Assembly (NCBI RefSeq): GCF_020184175.1
Contig: NC_065533.1
Location: forward strand, 42,880,351 to 42,944,350
Source of the DNA: Aphis gossypii
Taxonomy: Eukaryota > Arthropoda > Insecta > Hemiptera > Aphididae
Reading direction: 5' to 3'
DNA length: 64,000 nt
Shown one piece after another: positions 12,442-27,290 of this stretch; position 1 is the first letter of the stretch, and each line of letters starts with the position of its first letter. The position numbers and the translations under genes are program-made. The notes beneath the pieces were generated by a model. That model saw only the letters and a list, made by a program, of their open reading frames with translations. It was not told the origin of the DNA and did not search any database.

Positions 12442-14159
12442 GTAAGTTATTTGATGTTATAATACATATTATTATTTTATAAACACTGGGCTGAAATAGA
12501 ATTGATATGAAATAGCAGTTAATAGTAGCAACAAATAATTACTGATACTTTTGTTAAATACATAAAATAATTACATGCTCTATCACGCTGCACTGCAGTG
12601 CCTAGATTTACCCCACCATAAAATCAGTCGTTTCAGTTAGAGTAACGAACATTTTAGGTGTCCACTCTCACAAAAGGAAGTTTCACTTCAAAAAAACGTT
12701 ATCCTTCAAAAATTATTATTATTTACTTTATGTTGTTATTTGTTAGTTATATTGTCTATTATAATCTGTGTCGTTAAAATTTGTCTTAATTTAATAAATA
12801 ACTATTTATCCATTTATTGATACAGTACCTACGAGTATATTTATTTACATAATAATCACTAAATTACTTTTTTATTTTTATAGAAAATATGCTATTGACT
12901 ATGAAATAACTCTCATATAATAAAAATTGATAAATTCAAATTATTCTCATTTTTTTTTTTTTTTTAGAATATCCTCAAACGAGTCAAGTCAATCGTATTT
13001 ATGATTCTGAAATTTGCTACATAAGTAATAATGCTATATCCAAGGATATACATCTTGCAATCAATTTATTTTTATTTTAAACTTTAAAGATAAGTTCACA
13101 CAAGACATTTTTGACTTATGAAAATTGAATTTTTATTTGTATATTGTTGACATTGGTTAAAGAACAATTAGATCTAGATTTTATATTTTTTCAAAACAAC
13201 AACTTAATTTTGTTAAATATCTGTGCAGCTTACATTTGAAGTAATTTAAAAAGATTTAAATTTACGGGCATTTAAATTGTCACTAACAGTACTATGCAGA
13301 AGCAATACTAATAATAATGTTATATAATAATACTGATTTAATAAAAAAAATTTACCAAATTATTGTTATGTTACATTACATATACTATATAAAAATGAAA
13401 TATTCTAAAACTAAAATTTACCCCTATAAATAATTGATTCAAATCAAGTTATTACAAATATTTAGCACTGTGCCTATGTACTCATGTACTATATTATGTA
13501 TTTATATATGACATTTCAAAAGTATTCTATGAATGTAATTCGCAGTGTACATGTTGAAGTTGTAAAACAAATATTAAACACGTTGCCAAGCAAATTAAAC
13601 ACCATTAAAATAATTTTCGTTTTCGTATTTCATTTTGTTATTGGAAAATTAATTAAGTAAAGCTTATATAAAAGTAAAATAAAATCCTAAAAGTAAATAA
13701 GAGATGAGGGCTATATTAAATTAAACTTGAAACAGGAAAGAAATATATGTAAGGATATTCATTATGGCACAAGGGACCAATTCAATGAGTCTCGGAATAT
13801 AGTCTTTTGGATAAGCGCAGAAAAAGACAATTATGGAAGTTACTTGACATTATTATTATTTTAGGCGTATTCTTCTAGATTTATATTGTATTTTCTGTGC
13901 TGCATTTTTCCGGAGACGTATAAAGTTGATAATTTTTTTTATAGCAACTTAAATAAACTTCGTATTGTTTGATAATACTTATTCCGAGTCGTATCGAAAA
14001 ATACCACCTGTAATAGGTAAGGCATGATTATTTTTGATGTCTGAACTGAATTATTTGTCGATTATAATACTTCTACACCGTAAGTAGAATCATTATTCTA
14101 ACAAAGCTTTCGTCTACGTTAAGGTTTTCAACGATACAATGTTGTCAATATTAAATATA
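12442..14159. other. AT-rich non-coding stretch
   Basis: No gene recognised. It contains a long T tract ending in an AG (12,951-12,967) that would serve as a 3' splice site, and otherwise AT-rich sequence. Confidence 0.5.
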
Positions 14160-17100
14160 CTTCGATCGTTGAAGAGCGTATTGTTCAAAATATACATAGG
14201 TACTTGGTAGGTACTACACTACGAAGGTATCTACGTTTTACGGGTTTAAAACGTATTATTTCATGTCCGTGTGGTCTGTCAATCATAATGGCGAGTTTTG
14301 TTGCGATCGTTCTCATTAACTCTACTGACGTTGATTACTATTATTATCAATATTTTTTTTTTGTAAGCAAACAATATACGTATAGATAACGAAAGTTATT
14401 CTAACATTTAATAGAAAAATAAAACAAAACAAACTAACAATCGCAAATAATAATATTGTTAACAAAACATAGTAAATTGTCTATAATAACAGTCGAGTGT
14501 TATAAAATTATCGCTGTCGAAGCTCAAATACCTGTCACATAGATGGTAGTTAAATCGTTTAAGGTTATTAATCGAGTTCTATGCCCCGCTCCCTCCAATT
14601 TGGAATTTCGAAACCAAATATTATCTCCATTCGTTTGTGCTGGTTTATGATTTTAATCCCGTCGTTTGTGCTTAACCACTTCCAAACTTATTCAACTTAC
14701 AAAGTGGTGAGGGGGGGGGGGCTGGAGAAACGCTTAGCTCGCCCAACACAAAATATTAAAATTAAGCTTTGCCGTTCGTCTGTGCTTTGTTTGCGTCGGA
14801 ATCACCATGCGCGATATGGTGCACATCAATACTTTAACATTATTTTCTCATACTTTCCGTAGTAATAATATTACCTACGTAGGCACTGGAATCGCTATCG
14901 ATGTCGGGACGAAGATTCGAAACGGAAACAAATAAATAGGAACTCGAGAGCGTTACAACGACGAGCGACTCAGCGTGCGGATATAATCGTACGCGTAGGT
15001 ACAAGACTTGGGCAGGCAGCGGTGGAAATGGCATACGCGTCGTCGTGACTCTCGGGAGCTGATTGAATTCGTTTGACTATATTATTTGACAATATATAAT
15101 ATTGTATTATATTACAAGTGTGAGCGACGGCGTCGTATATGCGTTCGCATTATACGTTTTGGTACGTGCTATATTATGACCCGATCGTATACCGCGTACC
15201 TACCTATATTATAATAAATCGCATATATAGATGTGTACGGCAGTCATATATACTGATTACGAGGATAACTGCGGGTCTGCGGCGTTATTGAATTATCCGC
15301 TTATGTTCGTCTACCACCTACTCGTTGACTGTCAATTTACGGTGCTAATTTACGTTAAATGAACGGCTTGTGCGAGTGTACCTACTATAATACGGCGCGC
15401 ACTTGGTATGATATGCGTATAATAGGATGTGCGCGTTTAGAAATTATTATTCGTGTTCGGAGAAGTCGTCAAATATTTTAGCGATGTGCGGTTCGACGAT
15501 GCTGCACTACAATAATATTATCATTATATTATATCATATATTACTATCCCTAGTATTACACCCATATTATAATATTATAATGTCTTTGAAACCATCGATC
15601 GCTGTGGTCGTGGGTGACGTGCATTGCGGTTTGTTTTTATTATAACGGCGGTGAATCAAAATACCGTGTCGTTCGCGTGCGAATCTTGTAAGGATTGTGA
15701 CATCCGAGTTACAATATTATTATTAAAATAATATTATACATACCTTGTGCCTATCGATTGCAAAACGAAGAAACATTATTATTGTTATTTTTTTTTTATT
15801 GATCGGAACAAAATTATATGTACATAATAGTTTTTAAATACGTCGTTTTCGATCGTCTCTTTTCAAGCTATATGCTTGTGTTGGAGATAGGTACTTTAAG
15901 ATTATTTATTGTATCTCTCCGAGATAAGATGTCGACCGTTGTTTATGGACTAACGGCTACAACTATGAAATAATATTACGATCTTCGGCCAAAACTCAAA
16001 CATTGATTACACATTTTGTTGTACATTATGGTTTGAGAATAGCTTAGGTATTTCCGATATTTAAATTTCGCGTTCAAACTATAACCGTAAAAAAAAGTGT
16101 CACAAAAACGAAATGATATTCAACAATTTCTTCGAAAACACGATAGCATAATATTATACCTGTCACAGTTGAATTCGTGTGTTAGAATTTCAAATTTCAA
16201 TGTACCTACGTATCTACCTCATAATTCTTGCGTTTATAAAATGCAACAATTTTATTTCGCAGCACGCAATATCAAAGTTACGGTTAAGTTTATTAGGGTT
16301 GTGGTCTTAGTGTTTCGTTTTCATTTATTTACTTTTGAAACTTTACCCACCAGCACTAACTAATTATAATCACGTGTCGGAAGGAAGTAAAAATCACGAA
16401 TCCCTGCAACAGCAACAACAACGGTCAAGTACCTGACTATATATAAATATATCTATTTAACCAAGTGCCACGATGCAATAATGTAATAATCTATTGAAAC
16501 AATTAATTTAGATAAGGAATTCATAGTTATTTGATATTACTGGTCGGTTTTCGCGGATATAAAATCACATACCACCGGTTCGGTAGTAATTATTTTCCGT
16601 TTTCTTTTTTATCTCTCGTACAACTATTACAAATTATATTATATACGTTGATACACCTACTTTAGCACTACATTCTCAACTGTTAAATCTAGCCGCGTTT
16701 ATACACGACACGATAATATTATGGTGTAGGTATCAGCTAACAGGCCCATAAAAATAACAACCATAGATACGTAATATCGCAGTTTTCTTGTGGCGCGAAG
16801 GCATAAAAAATAACTGTCGCATCAAAGCGTCCTGGGTACAATCGTAACGCCTGGCGTTAACGGACTCGGCGCTACACGCAGACGAAAACTTTCAGAATAT
16901 TATAAAACTTTAATGGCCACCGTATTCATAGATAAAGTTTATTTATTTTTTTTTTTTTTTTACGATTGCTAGTAAATTCGATTTTTGTAATGCTCACTAA
17001 TAGAAACTGATTCGTTTGCGATTTGATGAACTTTTATGGAAACGGGCAGCGGTGGCGGCGACGAAACACGAAAACGGCATTTTTATTACCTCCGGGACAT

Positions 17101-17320
17101 TAACACTTGAATGGCTCGGGTTTGTTTTCAATGCTTTTAATACACACACTGAGCAAGAACCGTACGCGCGTTATGCACAATTTATACATATATGTTATTT
17201 CGATCGTGACGTATATAACTTGCTACATTTGACACTTGAATGTATTAAATGCACTGCGTATAATATCGATGTACATCGGTCGTCGCAGTGTTGCAGTGAA
17301 TATTTTTGAAAAGCACTGGC
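14160..17320. promoter_or_regulatory. CpG-rich region, densest at 14.87-15.70 kb
   Basis: CpG dinucleotides are frequent over about 3 kb (for example GTCGTCGTG near 15,040 and GCGACGGCGTCG near 15,125), unlike the flanks. An 11-base G run lies at 14,711-14,721. The open frames of 61-97 codons here are not recognisable proteins and lack consistent codon use. It may be a promoter or enhancer cluster for a neighbouring gene. No TATA/initiator arrangement or exon can be fixed from sequence alone. Confidence 0.4.
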
Positions 17321-20300
17321 TGCACACATCCTCACACGTGTAATAAATAATTATGTAAACTAATTCGATGGAGTACAAAAATACAAATTCATATTTCCAT
17401 TGCTCGGAACACAAAAAATTGTTCAAACTTTAACACTCGATAAATGTTAAAAGTACTTATTATGTGTGGGGACAATATTTACAAACCTCTGGCTTACCTA
17501 CGTTAATGATGCGAGCCCTGTTTTAACATTTTACCGAGCGTTGTCCACATAGACTTTTGGTTTGTTTGTTTGTTTTTTTTTTTAATGGGTTCATGTGTTC
17601 AACGTGAAACTCTTGCCATTATATATATAACTTGCTTTGTCCTAAACCTATTATAATCAGTATAAGTCTTAATAAGAAAGGTTCAGAAAAGGCCATTTAT
17701 GTGGGTAATTTCCTTTCTATATTGTGTCTTTTTACAACCTAGTTGTATCCCTAACTATCGTTATAACAATTAATCGGTTCATATTTGTTATTTATTATAC
17801 TGGTATAAGACACATTGACACATTGTTTAAAGAATGTATAAATATTATTGGTTTTGTTTTACTTGCAGTACACAAAAAAAATCAATTATCTTTGATAAAA
17901 TTGTCTTAATTTTTTTTTTTTTTTTTTAATTTGTAGGTTAGTGAATACATAACCGTTAGAGTTTTTATCTAAAAACTGATGATTTCAATTCATTTATTAC
18001 CTGATTAAATTTGCTTTTCTGGGAACGCAACTATACAAGTATGTACCTATTAGTATGCATCAGTCACTTCCAAGTAATGATTCTTTACTATGGTGGGGAA
18101 AAGACTTTTAGATAAACGCCAGTAATGGATTCTCTTACTACAGCTCAAAATATTCGAAAGAACCGAGTATAGTGCAACGGACGTGTTATTTTGTTAAATT
18201 CAATTCTTAGTTAGAAAGTAGATGGTTTATAAGACTTCCGAGATAGCTCAATCCTATTTGCAAAGGATTAAGCCTGCCCGAGTACTCACGTAATTTTCTT
18301 AGTCATATAGGTACGTAGTATCTGAAGTAAAGCAAACAGTTTTTATTTGATATCAATATCATTTGATGACCAAAAAATTACCTGCAAAGCTACTATAATT
18401 AAAATTATAATTTGATCGAAGAATACGAAATCTAAATTATTATATTTTATGTGTATATAATATATATATATATAAACAAAAATGAGTGAATAATTGTAAC
18501 AAAATTATATTGTTAACTCTTTGAAAGTGTAATTTTTTTATGAAAACATAATTTTCAAAGAATAAAAATGTCGAATAAGGGTATAATTTATGTTGAAAAG
18601 TGAGTATTTGCCTCATTTTTTTTAAATTCGCATATATAAATACTAAATAGTCATGGTTAATATTATGGTTAGTTCATACTAAATGTTTATACGTTATATG
18701 CATTCATTGTACCTACTTCTCAGAAGTAACTTATATACAGCATTAATTATACTTAGTATATTATAAGAAAATACTTAAGACTTAAGAGTTAAGATATTTT
18801 TTGATTGAAAAACGTTGCAGATATCTACTTACTTCTGAAAAATACAATTATAAATACTTTAATTATATTGTTATAAATTGATAATTGTACCTACAAAACG
18901 AACGATTTATTTCTAAAAGATATTGTTGGCTGCAGTAAATAATTATTGCTTAAATTTGTTTTTAGTTAATTAGCATTAAGAATTCTAATTGAAAACGCGT
19001 GAAATTATGAACAAATTATTTGGGTGAATTTTCAATCGAATCATGCTTAAAAAAATGATGACTTATACAATAGATTAAAATTGTTGAACAAATGCATTTG
19101 TAGTTAAGTTTAACAACTGAACTATATTTATTTGATAGATCTAGGTAATAATTTTTTTTTAAATAAATTAATAATTTAGATAATCAAATGTATTATGTTT
19201 TATTTTTTATATTTTGTAAATAACGACATCATGAAAAATCAATAATAATATGAGCATTCAAGATTTTTATAGCAAATAAAAATGGAAAAACATACCTAAT
19301 TTATTATTTTAAAAATATAAACTTGTACCTATGCATTTGTTTAGTAAATATTTTAATACAAAAAAATGAATATGCCACACAATGTATTATATTATCCTAA
19401 AAGTATAATATAGAAGTAGACTGAATTTTTAAGAAATGCAGGAAGAATTATATATTCCATAATTTTTATCCCAATGATTTAAAATATATATGATCTCTTA
19501 ATTTGAATAATAATTAAATAATGTAAATACAATGGTTTTCTAAATCAATACCAATATTACTTTTGAACAATTATACAAAAATTACAGGGAAAAATAATCC
19601 GTTTTAATTAAAATACCATTTGTCATGAAAACTATATTAAACAGAAATAAAACGAATAATTCATTTGTCTTTAAAATACAAAATATAATATTTCGGGCTA
19701 TTCGTTATGGCAGACATATATTGTTTGCAAGCACAGTGGTACATAATTATGTGACTTTTGGGATGGATTCATTACATTAAAATTTTAACGTAGAACGCTA
19801 AAACTTCGCATAGGTACACACATAATTTAGTATTCAATTTCTCATCCAACAATAATTTTAAATTATAATATTAAGTATAAGCAATAATATAGCAACAAAA
19901 AAAAAAAAAAAAATGTTTATTAATGATTCGTTTTGTGTAGGTACTATGTATAATAATTATTATTAAAAATGGTAAGTGCACGTATTTTTTTTTTATCTTA
20001 ATCGTAGTTATTAATATTTTACTTGAATAAATAAAAAAAAAAACTATTTTAACAATTTTCATGATAATACATTAAAAACATTTGTATTGTTTTAAAAATA
20101 TAGTATATATAAGTACTGAGATTAAAATTTAAATATATATTATATTATATCAGAAAAAGACAATAATGGGTGTAAACTAGTTTTGCGATTTTCATAGGGC
20201 TTTTAAAAAATATCACAAAGCAAATCATTGTTTTGATTTTGAATATTTCCTATCGAATGAATGAAACGTATTGTGAAAATATAACATAATAGTTCAGGGT

Positions 20301-20379
20301 GAGGCATTTTAACCCGAATTGTGGGTGTACCTATATAATGAAATTTCCATCCCCTGGTTTCTGTTATCTGTAATGTAAT
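17321..20379. other. AT-rich non-coding stretch
   Basis: No gene seen. A (TA)n run lies at 18,461-18,474 and several T tracts are present. A short plus-strand translation PSNDSLLWWGKDF (about 18,071-18,109) resembles the start of a hAT dimerisation region, but it is too short to call. Confidence 0.5.
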
Positions 20380-22330
20380 GCTAGCACATCGGTCGCTGCT
20401 GTAATATTTTTATCTCTGAGAAACGCTTTTGTAACAATATATTACACGGACCCGGGTTTCTATGTATAGTGAAATCACTACCAGATATATTTTGATGTTT
20501 TGATGCGCGAAGGCCGTAATAATGTTATATTCAAATATGGTCGGACCAACGCTCAAAAGTTTTTATCTTTTGAAGCCGAGTAAATAAAATTACACGTGTA
20601 CCTATCACTGTAGAGGGTAGTTATATTCGTCTGAGTGAGTTTAAAAGTAAACCGCATAAATGGCAATGCCAATTCGCGTGCCTTTTACCGTTTTTATAAT
20701 GGTTTTGGACGATTTATCATCACTGAATATTCAAACAATATTATACCCTTTTTTCGACGCATGTTTTGATGTCTGCGATTTCCAAGTGGCAACGTGATTG
20801 AAAACACAAATAATCCGAAAACGAATTCTCGCAATGTTTCAAAATGACGTGTGTTTCGAGTTTTTTCTAAAACACATTTGAGGCGAAAATGTGCAGTCCG
20901 GGCAAAAACGGATGGTTTTAAAGTTGCTACAAAATGACCACGTGTATATAATATAATATCTCATCAACTCACTGCAGTCTGAAATCATTACAATAACGTT
21001 TCATAAATACTCGCGCGATACAATATTATCTTATTCAGTCGTTTTAACAATGACCCAACGCGTACCGCAACGGATTAGGTTAAATAGGCACTACAATAAT
21101 AACATTATTGTACTACAACCAGGCACTTAAAATTAAGACGTCGACAATAATTTATAGAAACAGTAATTTCAAAAACATCAAAAGGTTTAAGTTTTCAGGA
21201 GTAGAAAAATACTGTTTTAAAACCACGGTACGGACAATAGATTAAAAATAATCACTGTTTATATAAACCTTAGGTATATACCACCACTAACGACCCAAAC
21301 TATATTTGGAGTAGAACTAGTAGAAAATATAAACTTTGACTATTCGAAAGACTAGACGAAAACAAAATTCTATTTATTTTTATTTGCCTTATAGTTTATA
21401 GATATAGCCTACAATAATACATCACGTAAACCATTCAAACTAATAAAAATTATAATCTTTGTAAATGACATAGTCTTATAAAAACTATATATTTATTAAC
21501 TATTTAAAAACACCAAATGATCAGATAATGTTGTTTTAATGCATTTTTATAGTTCTTTCTGATTATAATTATTATTATTTTTATTCTGAATTCATAAGAC
21601 TGATAAAAATGGTTTTAAACATACATATTGCATCTCAACCAAAACGTTATCACACGGACAGAGAATAGTTTAAAGAGAAAATAATATTATGGCAATCAAC
21701 AATAAAATATTATATTAAATTGTCAACAGGTAGCTACTGATTTATCACGCTGGACGAATTTCGATAACACGTCGAGGTATTATTAAATTTTTTTTTTTTT
21801 TTTTTAAATTACCGTTTGAATTATCAACAAGGTTGGCCGAAATTAGAAAACGTGTGCTTTGGCAAACGCTTTGCAGGTCGGCGGCTCGGATAAAATCCGG
21901 ATACAAACAGACATAATACAGTTGTTTTGATTACCCCGCGTGGCAATTAGTGTAATATAATTATAATAACGCTTTAATCGCCATTTTTATCTATATTTGG
22001 GACGCGATTATTGTGTGCAGCTGTTTTATAGTTAACATTATCCGCGTCGTGGTTTTTACAAAACACTCCTCGCCGTATCGCGAATTTAATGACATCGTTT
22101 CTGTTTACACGTTTCAAACATAATATAGCTACACGAGGATACATTTTTCCCCTCGTAACAAATCGCTCTTCTTGTGATGTCCGTGGTACATTTATTATTT
22201 TATTTCAACAAACCCAGTAATTGTGTTACTCGTGTATATTATGATAATAATAATATGTTTTAGTTTTTTTTTTTTTTTGTAACGAGACGATAATTGTTGC
22301 GTGTACAATATGGTCTGCGCGGGACAAAAA
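20380..22330. promoter_or_regulatory. Moderately CpG-rich region without a recognised gene
   Basis: CpGs and mixed sequence are more frequent than in the flanks (for example around 20,640-21,080 and 21,840-22,130), but there are no long frames and no known domain. It could be conserved non-coding DNA. A comparison between aphid genomes would decide. Confidence 0.25.
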
Positions 22331-23394
22331 CTAATTTCGCTTCTTAACCGTTTTGTAATTGTACATTAAATCGGATACATTCAGGAATTGACAGTGACTA
22401 ATAAAAACGGTTAACAGTTTAAAGTAATTGAAAATCAATTTTTTTTTTTATCCTTATGTATTTGGACAATAAACTAAATCGCAATGTACCATAAGACTTG
22501 TTTTGATACCTCGGACGAAAAAAAGTGGTTTTCGTTTTAATTGATTTTAAATAAAAGGTTTTTTTTCTCCGATTCGTTCAAACACTGCTTTGTACAGTCA
22601 ACAACTTCTGACTTACCGACTATATTCGAATGTCCCGCAGTGCATAGAGATATGACAGAATAAAACATTTATTTATTTAGAAATATATAACTGTTATGGA
22701 CAATTCTGCGTAAATTGAATTTTCTTCATTTGTTAAATAAAGATAGTTACCTTTATTACCGTGCATTTTATACCACCGTTATAATATATAAACTTACCCT
22801 ACATAGACTATTCGAGTAGTTCAATAATAATTAAAATTGTATAACAGTTAGGATAGTTTTAAAATTGCAATTTAGGTTTCAAATGGTCTCATCAGCTCGT
22901 ATCTGAGCAATGATAATAATGTCGGGTAACTATAAGTAGTTAAAATATATTTTAGAACGTTCCTTATTCGAAATAACCTAGCAAATGGAATAGCCAGCGA
23001 AGGTTGGTTTCGATTAAAATAATTGAATATTCACATCACGTTGATTTCAAATTAGTATAACAGAAATTAACGCGCTACATAAACTTTTAAGTTAAAATAT
23101 ATAAGATTTTTTTTTTTTTTTTTTTTTTAATTTGTTATTTAGTGGATCACTTACGGTCATCAACTTGTTTAATTAAAATAGCACTAGCCGGAAAAATAGA
23201 TTAAAATTTCACTTCTAATTTATTTAATTACACATATTTAAAAAATACTTAATTAGGTTCATTACAGTTGGATATTCAGTATCTATAATTTTTATACTGT
23301 ATTGATTGTTTTGTATTTCATGTAAGCAACAACATACATATTTCATTTAATATACTAAATATCATATATTACCTTTCTAAAACTCATTTGATCT
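22331..23394. other. AT-rich stretch upstream of the LINE fragment
   Basis: No gene recognised. A 22-base T tract lies near 23,107-23,128. I could not follow the LINE reading frame upstream of about 23,395, so the element is 5'-truncated there. Confidence 0.5.
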
Positions 23395-23885
23395 TATGAG
23401 CTCTGAGAAGTGCAAAAAAACATCAAGCATACAAAAAAATTCAAACTTTTCAAAATATTTCCCTTAGAAAAATAACTAACATCTCTCCTTGTATTTCTAA
23501 TCTCACACTCCTTAATAATTTAGAAATAACAACAGTAATAATTGATGTAGCAATATTTTTCTACAAACGATTTCATAATAAACTACCTCTCCAATCTAAG
23601 TAATCTAACACTCTTATAAAAAAATTATCAACCTTATCCATTCCAGGTAATCTCTTAAGGCAGTTAAAGCGAAGACAGTGTTAAGATTTTCTAAATGATC
23701 AATAACCTATTTTATTTTTAAAAAAAAAAATAAAATAATAAAAACTCAAAATAGGTAGTGTCAGGAATGGGTGGCTTCTTCCCTCAAAAGCCCCACATAT
23801 AACTCCTCTTCTTGCTTTGGATTATTATTCTAAGTATGAATAATATTGTAATATAGCAAATGTCTTATAAAAATAAATCATTCAT
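23395..23885 (+). mobile_element. 3' end of a non-LTR retrotransposon (Jockey/I-like LINE)
   Basis: The plus frame from about 23,430 reads KKIQTFQNISLRKITN, then SPCISNLTLLNNLEI, then FFYKRFHNKL, and further on KKLSTLSIPGNLLRQLKRR. This is the order seen in the C-terminal tail of Jockey/I-type ORF2 proteins, downstream of the reverse transcriptase: a conserved IQ..QN..LR.I element, the N.T...L.I element and the motif before the final stop. In-frame stops (after LPLQSK and after KRRQC) show it is dead. A 3' untranslated tail follows with an A-rich stretch and a segment containing GAATGGGTGGCTTCTTCC, which I recall as typical of aphid LINE 3' ends. The 5' truncation is typical of LINE insertion. 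Confidence 0.8.
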
Positions 23886-26800
23886 ATTTTTAGACATCCA
23901 TTCATATTTTACCCATACAAAACAAAATGGTATATAAAATATTCAGGAGTTTGTTTTATTAATTTAAACCTAATTAATAAATCACGAATATCAATAACAA
24001 ATAACAAATATAATTTTTGTCAGCATACACATTATATTTTGGGAAATTAATATTTAAAATTATTATATCTCATATTTATATTCAATGTACCACGTTTATA
24101 TGAGTTTAAAAATACGTGAGTATTTAGTTTGCTTTGAGAGTTTTATGAGTATATACCACAACAAGTAGTATCCTTATTAAGGTATTTTTTTTTTAAATAT
24201 AATGAGAATTTCGTCCTTTTGATGAACTTTCACTACAATATACACGCTAAGTCCAATCCAATTACTTTATAGGTAGGTACATTTACAAAATAATTTTATA
24301 TCCAAGCACTTTTACTTCTTTTTGGAAAAATAAATCAAAAAAGTACAAAAAAAACTTCATAATGTAGGTACACATTATCATTGCAAATCAAATAACTCAC
24401 TTACGGTGTTCAGAACCATGATGTAATTTAAAAATGATTTCCATGGTTTTATTATTCTCGTAGAATGTGAATTTAAATCACGTAATTTAAACTACCAAAT
24501 AATTTTCAATGTATGTGAATTATATTCCTATGTAATAATTATGCTCACATATACTCGTAGTATATTACCATAATATGGTGATAGGCGAATTCGTTTAAAA
24601 GCCCCAAGTTAAATGCCTTATAAAAGTTTAAGATAAATAATAATATGTATGTAAATATCATAACGAACTTAAAACGAAATTTAAAACATAAGTATGAATT
24701 AATGTATTTTGGGTTGGGAAAATAATATTATCATATTAATTAATGGTTTCCAATTGATTTTACATATCGGAGTATTATTTGGAATATTATTATTCTACTG
24801 TATTTGATTTAATATATATGTTTTAATTATTTCATATTATTTTAATTTTTTTTTTTAATGAATTGTTATATACATATTTTAAGAGCGCAATATAATTTAT
24901 TTTGATTAGGTATACAAATAAGTGTTGCTCATGCGTAATTTATTTTTATATGAATATGTCTATTCAAACACATAAATAAAAAAAGTTTTATATGTAGAGT
25001 TATAAAATATAATAATATATTTGTATAAACATAAATCTTTATAAATATCTCAGAACTTTATTAAGCTATTAATAAAAATTCTTGACTAATAGGATTACTT
25101 TCATCCAAAAAGGTAATGATTTAAGCGAATGCCTTGTATAGCGTAGATGGCGTTTCTTTTCGATTTTAGAGTTTTTATAGATTGTTTAATGGGCTATCGT
25201 TGTTCTGAAATAATTTTGAATTATTGTAAAAGGTCCTTTGCTGTTATAATAATATACACTAATACGCTGCACAGTTTATCAGGTAGGTAATACTGACTTA
25301 AAAAGATGAATCCATGAAATGAAAATTAATTTAATACAATAGTGTGTTACAATATTAACAGTATAGTTCCTCAAATATTTTAGTTTTTAGTAATAACTTC
25401 AAAAAGTATTTTGGCAAAAAAAAATTATCTATGGATTCTAAAAATATAAAATATTCGATCATTACATTATTAGGGAATTATTATAATAGAAAAAAAAATA
25501 TAGTTAATATAATTTTTTTTTTAATTCTATATTTTACAGATTAACGAACCAGTAGATAAACAACCCATAATATACTAATTCACATTACTGTAATCGATAA
25601 AAATAAATAATTTTTATTTACTTATGTAGAGATATTATGATTGATATCAGCTAGTATAATAGTTGAAAATAAATGTTCAAATTTATCAAAACTGCCACAT
25701 AATTCACACACATTCAATTAATTTGCGTGATAAGTCGTTGTACATTTTTTCAAATTACTAAAAAAATCAATAACAATAACACATGACAATGGAATAACTG
25801 AACTGTATAAAGGTTACTAACAAGAGAGCTCGGAGTGTTTTTAACTGATAAAATAAGTAATTTTGGTTTAAGCGAATAATCGGGAAAAAATTTGAGAGAT
25901 AGGTAGTTTGAACACTAAAAATATCAATATACATTATATTATGTATTACGAAATCGTATAGACATTTATCCACATAAAACGTAATAGTTTAAATGAAAAC
26001 TTATTTGTAAAATAAAAAATGAAAAATTTGATTAAATATATTATTTTAAAATGTTAAAATTTAACTAATTATAAATAAATCTTCAGGTTATATCAGAGTA
26101 GAATATTGAATAGTTTTATAAACGCATAATTAAGAAAATGAAAAATGCAACTGACATAATATTTTTTCACAAAAATATATCAATGCCAACCACTGAATCA
26201 TAATAATATTATGAATTATTTACCAAATAGAATAATATATTATAGGTAAGAAAATCAGCATAAGTCTTATATTGTTAATTTGTAAAAATATTGTTTGTAT
26301 AATACATATTTAAAAAAATGCTGAAAGAAATCTTTATGAAGATTGACAGTGTACTAGCTTTATCACAAGGAAGGTGTACAAAAATAAGATGACCACACAC
26401 CGCAGGTTCGTTTCGTGGGTAAATTACTTATTTTACTGAAGCTGACCATGTGCGTGAGTTTTTTTCTAAAGGTCGATGCAATTTACATTTTTTACGTGTT
26501 AGAAGCATCTGATACACGGGTGATGAGTATGTCGTTCTATGTCAACAAACCCCTTACACCTGTCAAAACCGTTGTGAGTAGATTTTTTTTCAATCTACAT
26601 ACATTGTGGAATAATCGCACAGCACTCTGGTTGTGGGAAAATGGGGAAAAAAAAGATTAGAAATCTCTATACGTTGTGTATGTTGAACCATTGAGCAAAC
26701 TACCGTTGTGGTTATCTATATAAAATGACACACTGCCTTATACATTTCATTAACATAAATAAATACAGTTTTTTTCAGCAGTAATAGACTTTTGAATGAC

Positions 26801-27290
26801 AATATTTTTATTTAAAACTATTAAAAAGTATTAATCATGACTGTATCCACAACAATGACGGATAAATAAATATTTTCAGTATATTTATGTTTCTTAATTT
26901 TACAGTTTCTCTGAGTTAGCCATTAAAATAATCTACTGAAAATTTGAAATATATTATCTAAGCATTATAAATAAAATATTTAAATTTATATAACGGTAGT
27001 AATACATGTAGTGAAATGATAAACTGATGTACAGTATGAATTGAGTGAATCTCATTATTGAATTGGAACGGTAATGGGTGAGTTCAATTTGAATTCAGTG
27101 ATAGACTGTTATATATAATAAAAAAAAAACCCTTCGCGAAAATGTTAAAGTTGGTCTCAGTATTACGTAATCATGATTAGTGATTATAAAAAACAACTAC
27201 TTTTATAATAATATTAAAATTGTATTTTAATAACCATTCGTATTCATTTCCTAATTATTTTAAAAATTATTAAAAATTAAATGGTATACC
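23886..27290. other. AT-rich non-coding stretch with one mixed-composition patch
   Basis: No gene is supported. The palindrome ACCATAATATGGT lies near 24,568. A patch at about 26,310-26,760 has more balanced composition and an 81-codon plus frame (26,415-26,660) without any recognised domain. It could be a decayed mobile element. Confidence 0.5.

Noticed and set aside
17016..17309. 97-codon plus frame, fairly balanced composition
   Set aside because: Starts at a non-ATG codon in a CpG-rich region, with no homologue recognised and no flanking exon signals that fit.
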